A stretch of 15,729 nt of DNA, from assembly GCA_041831635.1 (NCBI GenBank), contig JBHASY010000128.1:1-15729 (forward strand), in the 5' to 3' direction. Of the stretch, positions 6,922-14,462 are shown in pieces. Origin of the DNA: Acetoanaerobium sp041831635. Lineage in GTDB: Bacteria; Bacillota; Clostridia; Peptostreptococcales; Filifactoraceae. The notes beneath the pieces are model-generated. The model was not told the DNA's origin. It saw nothing but the letters and a program-made list of their open reading frames with translations, and did no database searches. The translations under genes were made by a program, and so were the position numbers. Numbering within the stretch: the stretch's first letter is position 1; each line of letters starts with the position of its first letter.

Positions 6922-7263
6922 TTAACCCGGAGGCCACTGAAGATTTCTTCCGCCGAGCAAGTGAAAATGCAAGTGAAACACTGTCTGTCCTCCGTCAGAA
7001 TTACAATTGTTAACTAGTCTGAATCCTGACTCTGCAATTTTTTCATCTTTTGCAATTTTTGCAGCTACTTTAAAAATCTTTTGACCTAAATTTTCATCAT
7101 CGTCCAATTCCAAAATATTCGCTATATGCTTTTTAGGAATAATAACAATATGCACAGGAGCTTCCGGTGCTATATCTCTAAACGCCAATATTTCATCATC
7201 TTCATAAACCTTATTTGATGGGATATTCCCGTTTACTATAGAGCAAAAAATACAATCTGACAT
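6922..7263 (-). CDS. HIT-family protein (HinT-like nucleotide hydrolase)
   Basis: This 113-residue protein belongs to the histidine-triad superfamily, Hint branch: small homodimeric nucleotide-binding proteins that hydrolyse phosphoramidates such as AMP-lysine or aminoacyl-adenylates. The triad HLHFHLL has H97, H99 and H101 near the C-terminus, followed by GGRNLQWPPG, typical of Hint proteins. The N-terminal CIFC (4-7) with H46 is the usual zinc site of this branch. The start ATG follows TAGGAGGCGTTAATT. It lies 62 nt after the mtaB stop, with a candidate promoter in that gap, and 92 nt ahead of the rpsU promoter region. Placement between mtaB and rpsU is common in clostridia. The exact physiological substrate is unknown. 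Confidence 0.93.
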   Translation of the reverse strand: MSDCIFCSIVNGNIPSNKVYEDDEILAFRDIAPEAPVHIVIIPKKHIANILELDDDENLGQKIFKVAAKIAKDEKIAESGFRLVNNCNSDGGQTVFHLHFHLLGGRNLQWPPG

Positions 7264-7292
7264 AATTAACGCCTCCTAGTTAGATTTATACT

Positions 7293-7321
7293 ATTATACC
7301 CTATTGATTAAAATTTTAATA
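7293..7321 (-). promoter_or_regulatory. Possible promoter ahead of the HIT gene
   Basis: In the mtaB-HIT gap the minus strand carries a perfect -10 box TATAAT (7298-7293). The sequence 16 to 18 nt upstream is only AT-rich (TTATTA or ATTAAA) and includes a palindrome TTAAAATTTTAA. The -10 is good and the -35 poor, so this is tentative. Confidence 0.35.
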
Positions 7322-7325
7322 ACAT

Positions 7326-8690
7326 TTAAATCTTATTTTGTACTATTTCTCCGAATATTTTTTTATTTTCCGGTTTGTCGATTCTCACCCTCAATATTTT
7401 TCCTATCAAATTCAGGTCTGACTTCGCATATACCTTTACATAATTTTTAGTATGTCCTTCATAAATTCCATTTTCGGATGTTTCAAATAACACTTCTACT
7501 TCTTCTCCAACCAGTTTTTTTTCAAAATTCAATTTGTTTTTTTCTGTTAATTCAATGAGTTTTTCACTTCTGCGGTTTTTAATCTCAGGCTTGACCTGAT
7601 TATCCATTTGTGCAGCTTTTGTTCCTTCTCTGGGCGAAAATTTAAATATATGCATTTCATAAAGATTTATTTCCTCAAGATATGCTTTTGTTTCTTCAAA
7701 CTCTTCATCTGTTTCTGCCGGAAAACCTACTATTACATCTGTTGTAATAGCTGCATCAGGATAAATTTTTCTGATTTTATCTACCGCCTTTTTATATTCG
7801 GCTGTATCATAACGTCTATTCATTCTTTTAAGAACTGTATCGCTTCCACTTTGAAGTGACAAATGAAAATGTGGACAAAACTTTTCTATTTTTTTAATCT
7901 CATTCAAAAACTCATCAGTTATGATAAGAGGCTCTATAGAACTTGTTCTTATCCTATATATTCCATCTATATCGTCAATTGCCTTAATCACATCTATAAG
8001 TCTTACATTTCCTAAATCCTTGCCGTAAGATGCTACATGAATGCCTGTAAGCACCACTTCTTTATATCCGTTTTTCGCAAGGGATTTTACCTCAGAGATT
8101 ATATCATCTATAGGTCTACTCCTCACAGGACCTCTAGTATACGGAATAATACAATAACTGCAAAATCTATCACAGCCCTCTTGAATTTTCAAAAATGCTC
8201 TGGTTTTTCCGTAAGTTTTTTCTATAAAAAGAGGTTCAAAGGCTCTGCTTCTCATTATATCATTTACTTCGACTATACGCTCCCTCACATCAAGTTTTTC
8301 CACTTCTGTAACTATCTTGTTTCTGTCACTGGTTCCCATTACAAGGTTAACACCATCTATAGCTATCACTTCATCAGGAGATTTTTGAGAATAACAACCT
8401 ACTACGGCAATAATTGCATTTTCATTATGTTTCTTTGCTCTTCTAATCATCTGCCTTGATTTTTTATCCGACATGGAAGTTACAGTACAGGTGTTAATAA
8501 CATAAACATCTGCAAAATTTTCAAAGTCAGTCACCTCATACCCAGACTCTCTAAAAAGATACTCCATTGCGTCAGTTTCGTATTGATTAACCTTGCACCC
8601 TAATGTAAAAAATGCCACCTGCTTATGCCTTTGATATTTATTATAAAAATTCTCCGGTGACAAGGATATCTTGACTCTATCTTTTGTCAT
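7326..8690 (-). CDS. mtaB: tRNA (N6-threonylcarbamoyladenosine-37) methylthiotransferase MtaB
   Basis: This radical-SAM enzyme converts t6A37 to ms2t6A37 in tRNAs reading ANN codons. Its 454 residues show the full methylthiotransferase layout. The N-terminal domain (FFTLGCKVNQYETDAM) has cluster cysteines C32, C68 and C99. The radical-SAM core has C173, C177 and C180 in CDRFCSYC, followed by IIPYTRGPVRSR. A C-terminal TRAM domain covers roughly the last 65 residues. The GCKVNQYE motif is the MtaB form; MiaB and RimO differ here. A longer in-frame reading starts at 8738, but AGGAGG lies 6 nt before the ATG at 8690, inside that extension, so I place the start at 8690. It is the first gene after the rsmE terminator, so it needs its own promoter in the AT-rich gap; none is clear. 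Confidence 0.93.
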   Translation of the reverse strand: MTKDRVKISLSPENFYNKYQRHKQVAFFTLGCKVNQYETDAMEYLFRESGYEVTDFENFADVYVINTCTVTSMSDKKSRQMIRRAKKHNENAIIAVVGCYSQKSPDEVIAIDGVNLVMGTSDRNKIVTEVEKLDVRERIVEVNDIMRSRAFEPLFIEKTYGKTRAFLKIQEGCDRFCSYCIIPYTRGPVRSRPIDDIISEVKSLAKNGYKEVVLTGIHVASYGKDLGNVRLIDVIKAIDDIDGIYRIRTSSIEPLIITDEFLNEIKKIEKFCPHFHLSLQSGSDTVLKRMNRRYDTAEYKKAVDKIRKIYPDAAITTDVIVGFPAETDEEFEETKAYLEEINLYEMHIFKFSPREGTKAAQMDNQVKPEIKNRRSEKLIELTEKNKLNFEKKLVGEEVEVLFETSENGIYEGHTKNYVKVYAKSDLNLIGKILRVRIDKPENKKIFGEIVQNKI

Positions 8691-8738
8691 TCTTCTCCTC
8701 CTAATATACTTAAAATAAGATTTTATCATAAAACTCAA

Positions 8739-8838
8739 GATATATAAAATAAAATATATTTTTTCATATACGATGAAAATCCCTAAAATATAAGTTTCAG
8801 AAAATAGGAGTCGGTATTTTCGATTCTATCACAATAAA
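8739..8838. other. AT-rich gap upstream of mtaB
   Basis: This non-coding stretch lies between the rsmE terminator and mtaB. It contains a palindrome TTTTCAT-ATACG-ATGAAAA at 8761-8779 that could be an operator or chance. Because a terminator lies just upstream, a promoter for mtaB is expected. The minus-strand candidates (for example TTTTCA with TATTTT, 17-nt spacing) are too weak to call. Confidence 0.4.
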
Positions 8839-8870
8839 AAGCACCTTATGTTTTATATACTAAGGTGCTT
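8836..8870 (-). terminator. Intrinsic terminator after rsmE (end of the heat-shock operon)
   Basis: AAGCACCTTA (8839-8848) and TAAGGTGCTT (8861-8870) form a perfect 10-bp stem with a 12-nt loop. On the minus strand it runs straight into TTTTTATTG. It lies 29 nt beyond the rsmE stop and separates the hrcA operon from the mtaB group. Confidence 0.88.
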
Positions 8871-8899
8871 ATAAATTGTTCCTATTTTTTAACTCCGAA

Positions 8900-9640
8900 C
8901 TAAAGATTTAAAATCTCGTGTGCTATCGCAGCACTTGCTACTATCGCTGCTGTTTCTGTCCTAAGAATCCTCGTCCCTAAAGTCAACACCCCGCAGTTGT
9001 TTGCTTTTAATTCCTCTATTTCTTCAGACGTTATTCCTCCCTCAGGACCTATGATTACCCCAATACTTTTTATAGTTGACAAATCCAGAGAAGCAAAATA
9101 AGATTTTAAATTATTTTTTTCCTCACATTCATAAAAAACTATATTTATAGTATTTTTCTTCAATTCTTTTGTGAGTTCTTTAAAGGTGATAGGATTTTCT
9201 ATCTCAGGTATATGGTTTCTTTTGCTTTGCTTTGCAGCTTCATAGATAATCCTTTGAAGTCTTGCAATTTTTTTAGTTTCTTTTTCTTCCTTTATGGAAC
9301 TCACACAGCGTTTAAACTCAACAGGAGTGATGGAATACACCCCTATTTCTGTCAATTTTTGAACTATCAAATCTAATTTTTGCCCTTTCGGAATTCCTTG
9401 ATATAACTTTATATTAACTTTTAGTTCTCTTTTTATATCTATCTCTTGCAACACTTTATATTCCACACTGTTTTTAGAAATATCGGTTATTTCACATATA
9501 TATTCCTTTTCATTAGAGTCAACAACTTCTATTTTATCATTTAGTTTTAACCTTAATACTTTAGATATATGCTTTACATCTTCTTGATTATCTATAATAT
9601 TTGTCTTAGATATTTCTCGGTTTATAAAAAATCTATCCAT
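8900..9640 (-). CDS. rsmE: 16S rRNA (uracil-1498-N3) methyltransferase RsmE
   Basis: This SPOUT-superfamily methyltransferase uses SAM to methylate N3 of U1498 in 16S rRNA of the 30S subunit. The 246 residues match the family length. An N-terminal PUA-like RNA-binding part (about 1-70) begins MDRFFINREI. The C-terminal trefoil-knot domain carries the SAM signatures IGPEGG (197-202) and LGTRILRTETA (221-231). The start ATG is preceded by ATAGGAGATTACG. It begins 22 nt after the prmA stop, so it is co-transcribed, and it is the last gene before the terminator at 8836-8870. The prmA-rsmE pairing behind dnaJ is common in Firmicutes. Confidence 0.95.
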   Translation of the reverse strand: MDRFFINREISKTNIIDNQEDVKHISKVLRLKLNDKIEVVDSNEKEYICEITDISKNSVEYKVLQEIDIKRELKVNIKLYQGIPKGQKLDLIVQKLTEIGVYSITPVEFKRCVSSIKEEKETKKIARLQRIIYEAAKQSKRNHIPEIENPITFKELTKELKKNTINIVFYECEEKNNLKSYFASLDLSTIKSIGVIIGPEGGITSEEIEELKANNCGVLTLGTRILRTETAAIVASAAIAHEILNL

Positions 9641-9662
9641 CGTAATCTCCTATAAACAACTA

Positions 9663-10601
9663 CTAACCAAGTTTTGCAACTATACAAGCCCATTCGCCTT
9701 TTGTATTTACTTCAAGTATCTTAAAGCCTTTATCCTCTATAACTTTTTTTACTTCTTTTAGTCTAGGCATTATTATCCCTGAAGAAATAAACAGCCCGTT
9801 TTCTTTCATATAGTCTGCTACGCTGTCTGAAAGCTGTATAATTATGTCTGCAATTATATTCGCAACTACTATATCTGCTTTTTCACTTACTACATCCATT
9901 AGATTTCCGTGTTTTATTTCTATAGAGCCAAGTAAGTTATTCATCTGTATATTTTCTTTAGATACTTTCACTGCTACAGGGTCTAAGTCTACCCCTAAGA
10001 CTCTATTTGCACCTAATTTAGATGCTGCTATGGACAAAATCCCACTTCCACAACCTATATCCAATACACTGACATCAGAATTTATATATTTTTCTAAAGC
10101 TTGTATGCACATATTTGTAGTTTCGTGTGTTCCGGTTCCGAAAGCCATTCCGGGATCAAGCTCAATGATAAGTTCGCCCGGTTTTGCATCGTACTCTTCC
10201 CAAGTGGGCTTTATCACGATTTTTTCAGAGACTTTTACAGGCTTATAGTACTGTTTCCAAGCATTTTCCCAATCTTGCTGATGAACTTCTTCAAGTTCAA
10301 CTATTCCATCGCCTATATTTATCCCAAAGCCTGGAAGATTAGCAACTCTTTCTTTGATTTCTTCTACTTTTGCCAACACATTTTCTTCTTCAGAAATATA
10401 AGCCTTTACTATCGCACCGTCATAACCGTTTAAAAATACATCTTCTTCTATATAATCCCAAGAAAGTTCATCTTTTTGTTGATATAAAAAGTCATTAGGA
10501 TCTTCTATTACTACCCCCTGAGCACCTACTTCATAGAAAATATTTGAAACAGCCTCAACAGCCTCTGTTGTAGTTTTTACTCTTATTTCAGTCCATTTCA
10601 T
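9663..10601 (-). CDS. prmA: Ribosomal protein L11 methyltransferase PrmA
   Basis: This SAM-dependent enzyme methylates lysines and the N-terminus of ribosomal protein L11. Its 312 residues have an N-terminal substrate-recognition domain (MKWTEIRVKTT...), a linker with QDWENAWKQYYKP (109-121), and a class I methyltransferase domain. The latter shows GTGTHETT (155-162), the SAM-binding motif VLDIGCGSGILS (179-190), the acidic motif VLGVDLDPVAV (201-211) and VVANIIAD (245-252). The ATG is preceded by TTAGGAGGAATACA. It lies 38 nt after the dnaJ stop, with no terminator in between, so it belongs to the heat-shock operon. Confidence 0.96.
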   Translation of the reverse strand: MKWTEIRVKTTTEAVEAVSNIFYEVGAQGVVIEDPNDFLYQQKDELSWDYIEEDVFLNGYDGAIVKAYISEEENVLAKVEEIKERVANLPGFGINIGDGIVELEEVHQQDWENAWKQYYKPVKVSEKIVIKPTWEEYDAKPGELIIELDPGMAFGTGTHETTNMCIQALEKYINSDVSVLDIGCGSGILSIAASKLGANRVLGVDLDPVAVKVSKENIQMNNLLGSIEIKHGNLMDVVSEKADIVVANIIADIIIQLSDSVADYMKENGLFISSGIIMPRLKEVKKVIEDKGFKILEVNTKGEWACIVAKLG

Positions 10602-10639
10602 TGTATTCCTCCTAAGAAAAGTCCGGCATTTTTAAAAGT

Positions 10640-11785
10640 TCACTTGAAAATATCTCTTACTTTATCTAAGAAATTTTTGCTCTGCTCATGAACCTCTTCT
10701 CCTGTATCTTTAGCAAAACTTCTAAGTAAGTCTTTTTGCTTTTCTGACAGTTTTTTAGGCACTTCCACAGATACCTTTACAAGCTGATCCCCTCTTTGAT
10801 TTCCTCTAAGATGTTGTATACCTTTGCCTCTAAGCCTAAATACCGTTCCTGTTTGGGTCCCTTCAGGTATTTTGTATTTTACTTTCCCGTCAAGCGTAGG
10901 AACTTCCACCTCATCTCCGAGTGCCGCCTGAACAAAACTTATAGGCATTTCAAGATAAATATTATATCCGTCTCTTTCAAAAAGCTTATGAGGAAGTACA
11001 CTTATAATTATATGCAGATCACCTCTAGGACCTCCTTTATAGCCCAGTTGACCCTCTCCTGACATCTTGATAGTTATTCCGTCATCGACACCTGCCGGAA
11101 TTTTTATGTTTAGTTTTTTAGCTTTTTTCACTCTTCCCTGCCCGTGACAGGTTTCACATTTATGCTCTATTACAGTACCCGTACCTTGACAGTTAGCACA
11201 AGGAATTACATTTATCATATTTCCAAAAGGAGTTCTTGTAGTTTGTCTTATTTCTCCTGTTCCATTACATTTAGGACAGGTTATAGGGCTTGTTCCCGGT
11301 TTTGCTCCGCTTCCTTTGCAAGTTTCACACTGTTCTTCTCTTTGGAGCGATATTTCTCTTTCTATTCCAAATGCAGCTTCTTCAAATTTAAGCTCCATCC
11401 TAAGTCTCATATCAGCACCTTTTCTAGGTCCTGTATTTCTGCTTCTTCCGGTGCCTGAAAATCCTCCACCGAACATCCCTCCGAAAATATCTCCAAAAAT
11501 ATCCTCAAAGCCTCCAAATCCTTGCCCGCCTGAGAAACCTCCCTGTTCAAATCCTCCTCCGGAAAAACCTGCATGTCCAAACTTGTCATAGGTACTTCTT
11601 TTTTGAGGGTCCGAAAGAACTTCATATGCTTCATTTACTTCTTTAAATTTTTCTTCTGATTCCTTATTTCCTTGATTTTTATCAGGGTGGTACTTCATTG
11701 CCATTTTTCTATATGCTTTTTTTATCTCTTGCTCAGATGCGTCATTGGAAACCCCAAGAACCTCATAATAATCACGTTTTTCCAC
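10640..11785 (-). CDS. dnaJ: Chaperone protein DnaJ (Hsp40, type I)
   Basis: This is the co-chaperone that brings substrates to DnaK and stimulates its ATPase. At 381 residues it has the complete type I layout: J domain (about 4-70) with HPD at 33-35; a Gly/Phe-rich region (about 73-112); a zinc domain with four CxxCxGxG repeats (CETCKGSG, CPKCNGTG, CANCQGTG, CETCHGQG, about 153-217); and C-terminal substrate-binding domains. The start is GTG at 11785, preceded by AGGCGGTG. The gene follows dnaK after 157 nt, unusually wide for this operon, and that gap holds a 15-bp perfect hairpin. dnaJ may therefore be expressed below dnaK or from its own promoter. Confidence 0.97.
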   Translation of the reverse strand: MEKRDYYEVLGVSNDASEQEIKKAYRKMAMKYHPDKNQGNKESEEKFKEVNEAYEVLSDPQKRSTYDKFGHAGFSGGGFEQGGFSGGQGFGGFEDIFGDIFGGMFGGGFSGTGRSRNTGPRKGADMRLRMELKFEEAAFGIEREISLQREEQCETCKGSGAKPGTSPITCPKCNGTGEIRQTTRTPFGNMINVIPCANCQGTGTVIEHKCETCHGQGRVKKAKKLNIKIPAGVDDGITIKMSGEGQLGYKGGPRGDLHIIISVLPHKLFERDGYNIYLEMPISFVQAALGDEVEVPTLDGKVKYKIPEGTQTGTVFRLRGKGIQHLRGNQRGDQLVKVSVEVPKKLSEKQKDLLRSFAKDTGEEVHEQSKNFLDKVRDIFK

Positions 11786-11867
11786 ACTTTCACCGCCTAT
11801 AAAGTTAAACTGTTTTTATTTCTAAACATACCTACAACAGACGTATAGATTTTTACCTTTAATATAT

Positions 11868-11896
11868 TATTTAAGATACAAAATTATAGCTTGCAA
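11868..11896 (-). promoter_or_regulatory. Weak candidate promoter of dnaJ overlapping the dnaK-dnaJ hairpin
   Basis: On the minus strand TTGCAA (11896-11891), 17 nt and TAAATA (11873-11868) could form a promoter. It shares bases with the hairpin arm. Each box has only four of six consensus bases, so this is offered as a possibility only. Confidence 0.2.
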
Positions 11897-11915
11897 TATC
11901 GCAAGCTATAATTTT
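11880..11915 (-). terminator. Hairpin between dnaK and dnaJ (terminator or mRNA processing/stability element)
   Basis: A perfect 15-bp inverted repeat (11880-11894 with 11901-11915; core TATAGCTTGC/GCAAGCTATA) has a 6-nt loop and lies 27 nt after the dnaK stop. On the minus strand the stem ends in ATTTTG, so the U-run is short and mostly inside the stem. Partial termination or a stabilising 3' end for hrcA-grpE-dnaK mRNA are both plausible. Confidence 0.6.
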
Positions 11916-11942
11916 TATTGTCTGTTCCTTAGTCTAAGCTTT

Positions 11943-13781
11943 TTATTTGTCTTCGTCAACTACTTCATAATCAGCATCGACTACATCATCGCCACCTTTT
12001 GCCTGCTCTTGTGCTCCTTGCTGAGCCTGAGCATCTGCTTGTGCCTGCTCGTACATTTTTTGTGATATAGGGTGTATAGCTTGCATTACTTTGTCAATTT
12101 CTGCTCTGATTTGCTCTCCTGTCACATCCGCTTTGTCTTTTACTTCTTTTAGTCCTGCTATTGCTTTTTCTACTGCTTCTTTTTCAGAATCAGTAACTTT
12201 ATCTCCCATATCTTTTAGAGTTTTTTCAGTTTGATAAATAGTAGACTCTGCTTGATTAAGAGCTTCCATTTTTTCTTTTTTCTTTTTATCTTCTTCAGCG
12301 TGCATTTCTGCTTCTTTTACTTTTTTATTTATTTCGTCTTCTGAAAGATTTGTACTTGAAGTTATAGTAATCTTTTGTTCTTTTCCTGTTCCTAAATCTT
12401 TTGCTCCCACGTGTACTATACCGTTCGAGTCTATGTCAAAAGTAACTTCGATTTGAGGAATTCCTCTAGGTGCAGGCGGAATATCCATTAGTTGGAATCT
12501 TCCCAGTGTAACATTATCTCCCGCCATAGAACGTTCTCCTTGAAGTACATGGATATCTACCGCTGTTTGATTATCTGCTGCTGTAGAGAACACTTGAGAT
12601 TTTTTAGTAGGAATAGTAGTATTTCTTTCGATTATCTTAGTGAACACTCCTCCAAGAGTTTCTATCCCCAGTGATAAAGGAGTAACGTCAAGTAGTAAAA
12701 CGTCTTTTACATCTCCGGCAAGTACCCCTGCTTGAATAGCAGCACCTACTGCCACACATTCGTCAGGATTGATTCCTTTATGAGGCTCTTTTCCTGTGAA
12801 TTTCTTAATCGCCTCTTGAACTGCCGGAATTCTGGTAGAACCTCCGACTAATATAACCTTGTCCACCTCAGATATAGAAAGTCCTGAATCTGCAAGGGCT
12901 TTTCTCGTAGGTTCCATAGTTTTTTCTACCAAGAAAGCTGTAAGTTCTTCAAATTTCGCTCTTGTAATATCTACATTAAGATGCTTAGGTCCTTCAGCTG
13001 TAGCTGTTATAAACGGAAGATTTATATTTGTACTAAGTGTAGAAGAAAGTTCTTTTTTTGCTTTTTCAGCAGCATCTTTTAATCTTTGAAGGCTCATTTT
13101 ATCTGTTCTTAAATCCACTCCATCAGTCTTTTTGAACTCATCTGCCAGATAATTTACAAGCACTTCGTCAAAGTCATCTCCACCTAGCTGATTATTTCCA
13201 CTGGTTGATAAAACTTCAAAAGTTCCATCTCCTATTTCCAAAATAGATACGTCAAATGTTCCTCCACCAAGGTCAAATACTAGTATTTTTTCTTCATGAT
13301 CTGTTTTATCAAGTCCATAAGCAAGTGACGCTGCTGTAGGTTCGTTAATAATTCTTTTTACATTAAGTCCTGCTATTTTCCCTGCATCTTTAGTAGCTTG
13401 TCTTTGTGCATCTGTAAAATACGCAGGAACAGTAATCACCGCTTCAGTTACAGTATCTCCAAGGTACGCTTCGGCATCTGATTTTAATTTTTGAAGAATA
13501 ATAGCCGAAATCTCTTGCGGAGAATAGTCTTTTCCGTCTATTGTAACCTTGTATTCTCTTCCCATCTCTCTTTTGATAGACGATATAGTTCTGTCAGGGT
13601 TAGTAACTGCTTGTCTTTTAGCAGGTTCTCCCACTATCCTTTCTCCATCCTTTGAAAAAGCAACTACAGACGGAGTGGTTCGCATACCTTCAGCATTCGG
13701 AATTACAACGGGTTCTCCACCCTCCATAACTGATACACATGAGTTTGTTGTTCCTAAATCTATACCTATTGTTTTTGCCAT
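11943..13781 (-). CDS. dnaK: Chaperone protein DnaK (Hsp70)
   Basis: This is the ATP-dependent Hsp70 chaperone, working with DnaJ and GrpE on unfolded proteins in the cytoplasm. At 612 residues it is complete. The nucleotide-binding domain has the phosphate motifs IGIDLGTTNS (5-14), VFDLGGGTFD (168-177) and ILVGGSTRIP (310-319). The conserved linker DVLLLDVTPLSLG (360-372) leads to the substrate-binding domain, a helical lid and an acidic tail ending DADYEVVDEDK. The stretch after REMGREYKVTIDGKDY (71-86) lacks the insertion present in E. coli DnaK, a Gram-positive hallmark. AGGAGG precedes the ATG. It follows grpE by 44 nt and is controlled through the promoter and CIRCE ahead of hrcA; no second CIRCE lies directly before dnaK. 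Confidence 0.98.
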   Translation of the reverse strand: MAKTIGIDLGTTNSCVSVMEGGEPVVIPNAEGMRTTPSVVAFSKDGERIVGEPAKRQAVTNPDRTISSIKREMGREYKVTIDGKDYSPQEISAIILQKLKSDAEAYLGDTVTEAVITVPAYFTDAQRQATKDAGKIAGLNVKRIINEPTAASLAYGLDKTDHEEKILVFDLGGGTFDVSILEIGDGTFEVLSTSGNNQLGGDDFDEVLVNYLADEFKKTDGVDLRTDKMSLQRLKDAAEKAKKELSSTLSTNINLPFITATAEGPKHLNVDITRAKFEELTAFLVEKTMEPTRKALADSGLSISEVDKVILVGGSTRIPAVQEAIKKFTGKEPHKGINPDECVAVGAAIQAGVLAGDVKDVLLLDVTPLSLGIETLGGVFTKIIERNTTIPTKKSQVFSTAADNQTAVDIHVLQGERSMAGDNVTLGRFQLMDIPPAPRGIPQIEVTFDIDSNGIVHVGAKDLGTGKEQKITITSSTNLSEDEINKKVKEAEMHAEEDKKKKEKMEALNQAESTIYQTEKTLKDMGDKVTDSEKEAVEKAIAGLKEVKDKADVTGEQIRAEIDKVMQAIHPISQKMYEQAQADAQAQQGAQEQAKGGDDVVDADYEVVDEDK

Positions 13782-13825
13782 TGTTGTTTCCTCCTAAATA
13801 TACTTTAAAATAATGTATTTAAATT

Positions 13826-14425
13826 TTACTTACTAACTTTTACCATTGACGGTCTAATTACCCTGTCATTTAATTTATAGCCTTTTTGAAGCACTTCGAC
13901 TACCTTGTTGGGTTCGTCTGCCTCTTCCTGCATTACTGCATGATGAAAATTCGGATCAAATTCCTGATTTAAAGCATCTATTTCTCCCAGCCCGAATTTA
14001 CAAAGTGTATCCGTAAACTGTTTTAGTATTAACTCTACACCTTTATAAAAGGCTGTGTCGGAATTTTCTTTTTCACTTTGTAATGCACGCTCAAAATTGT
14101 CTATTATCGTAAGCATTTCAGTTACTATTTTTTCATTTGCAAATACTGTAAGCTCTCTTTTTTCTTTTTCCACTCTTTTCTTATAGTTTATAAAATCTGC
14201 CTGAGTTCTTTGTGCCAGTCCTTTCATTTCCTCTATTTCTTTCTGAAGTCTTTCTATTTCAGTGACTTCAGTAGTTTCTTCTTCACTTTCTAATTCTTCT
14301 TTTTCATCAACCTCTCTTATATCCTCCTCGGTCATCTCTTGCTCCTTTTGAGTATTATTTGTATTTTCCTGTCCGTTTTCTAAAGCGTCTGTTTCATTTT
14401 TTAAATCTTCTTCTTTAAATTGCAA
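13826..14425 (-). CDS. grpE: Nucleotide exchange factor GrpE
   Basis: GrpE releases ADP from DnaK and so resets the Hsp70 cycle; in many bacteria it also acts as a thermosensor. The protein shows a disordered, very acidic N-terminus, a long coiled-coil helix (about IERLQKEIEEMKGLAQRTQA onward) and the C-terminal signature FDPNFHHAV followed by a GYKLNDRVIRPSMVKVSK end. A longer in-frame reading begins at TTG 14446, but AAAGGAGG lies inside that extension, 7 nt before a second TTG at 14425. I take the latter as the start, giving 199 residues. That leaves 37 nt after the hrcA stop. The use of TTG would lower its initiation rate relative to the strong dnaK site. Confidence 0.93.
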   Translation of the reverse strand: MQFKEEDLKNETDALENGQENTNNTQKEQEMTEEDIREVDEKEELESEEETTEVTEIERLQKEIEEMKGLAQRTQADFINYKKRVEKEKRELTVFANEKIVTEMLTIIDNFERALQSEKENSDTAFYKGVELILKQFTDTLCKFGLGEIDALNQEFDPNFHHAVMQEEADEPNKVVEVLQKGYKLNDRVIRPSMVKVSK

Positions 14426-14462
14426 TTCACATCCTCCTTTCTTCAATCTTCTATATCTATAT

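Noticed and set aside
8037..8459. A 140-codon plus-strand reading frame opposite mtaB
   Set aside because: It is antisense to the conserved radical-SAM core, has no ribosome binding site, and its composition is that of a mirrored AT-rich gene.
9844..10248. A 134-codon plus-strand reading frame opposite prmA
   Set aside because: It mirrors the methyltransferase domain, has no start signal, and no family resemblance.
11144..11591. Plus-strand frames opposite dnaJ, one rich in Pro
   Set aside because: The Pro-rich stretch is the reverse complement of the dnaJ Gly/Phe-rich codons, a known artefact.
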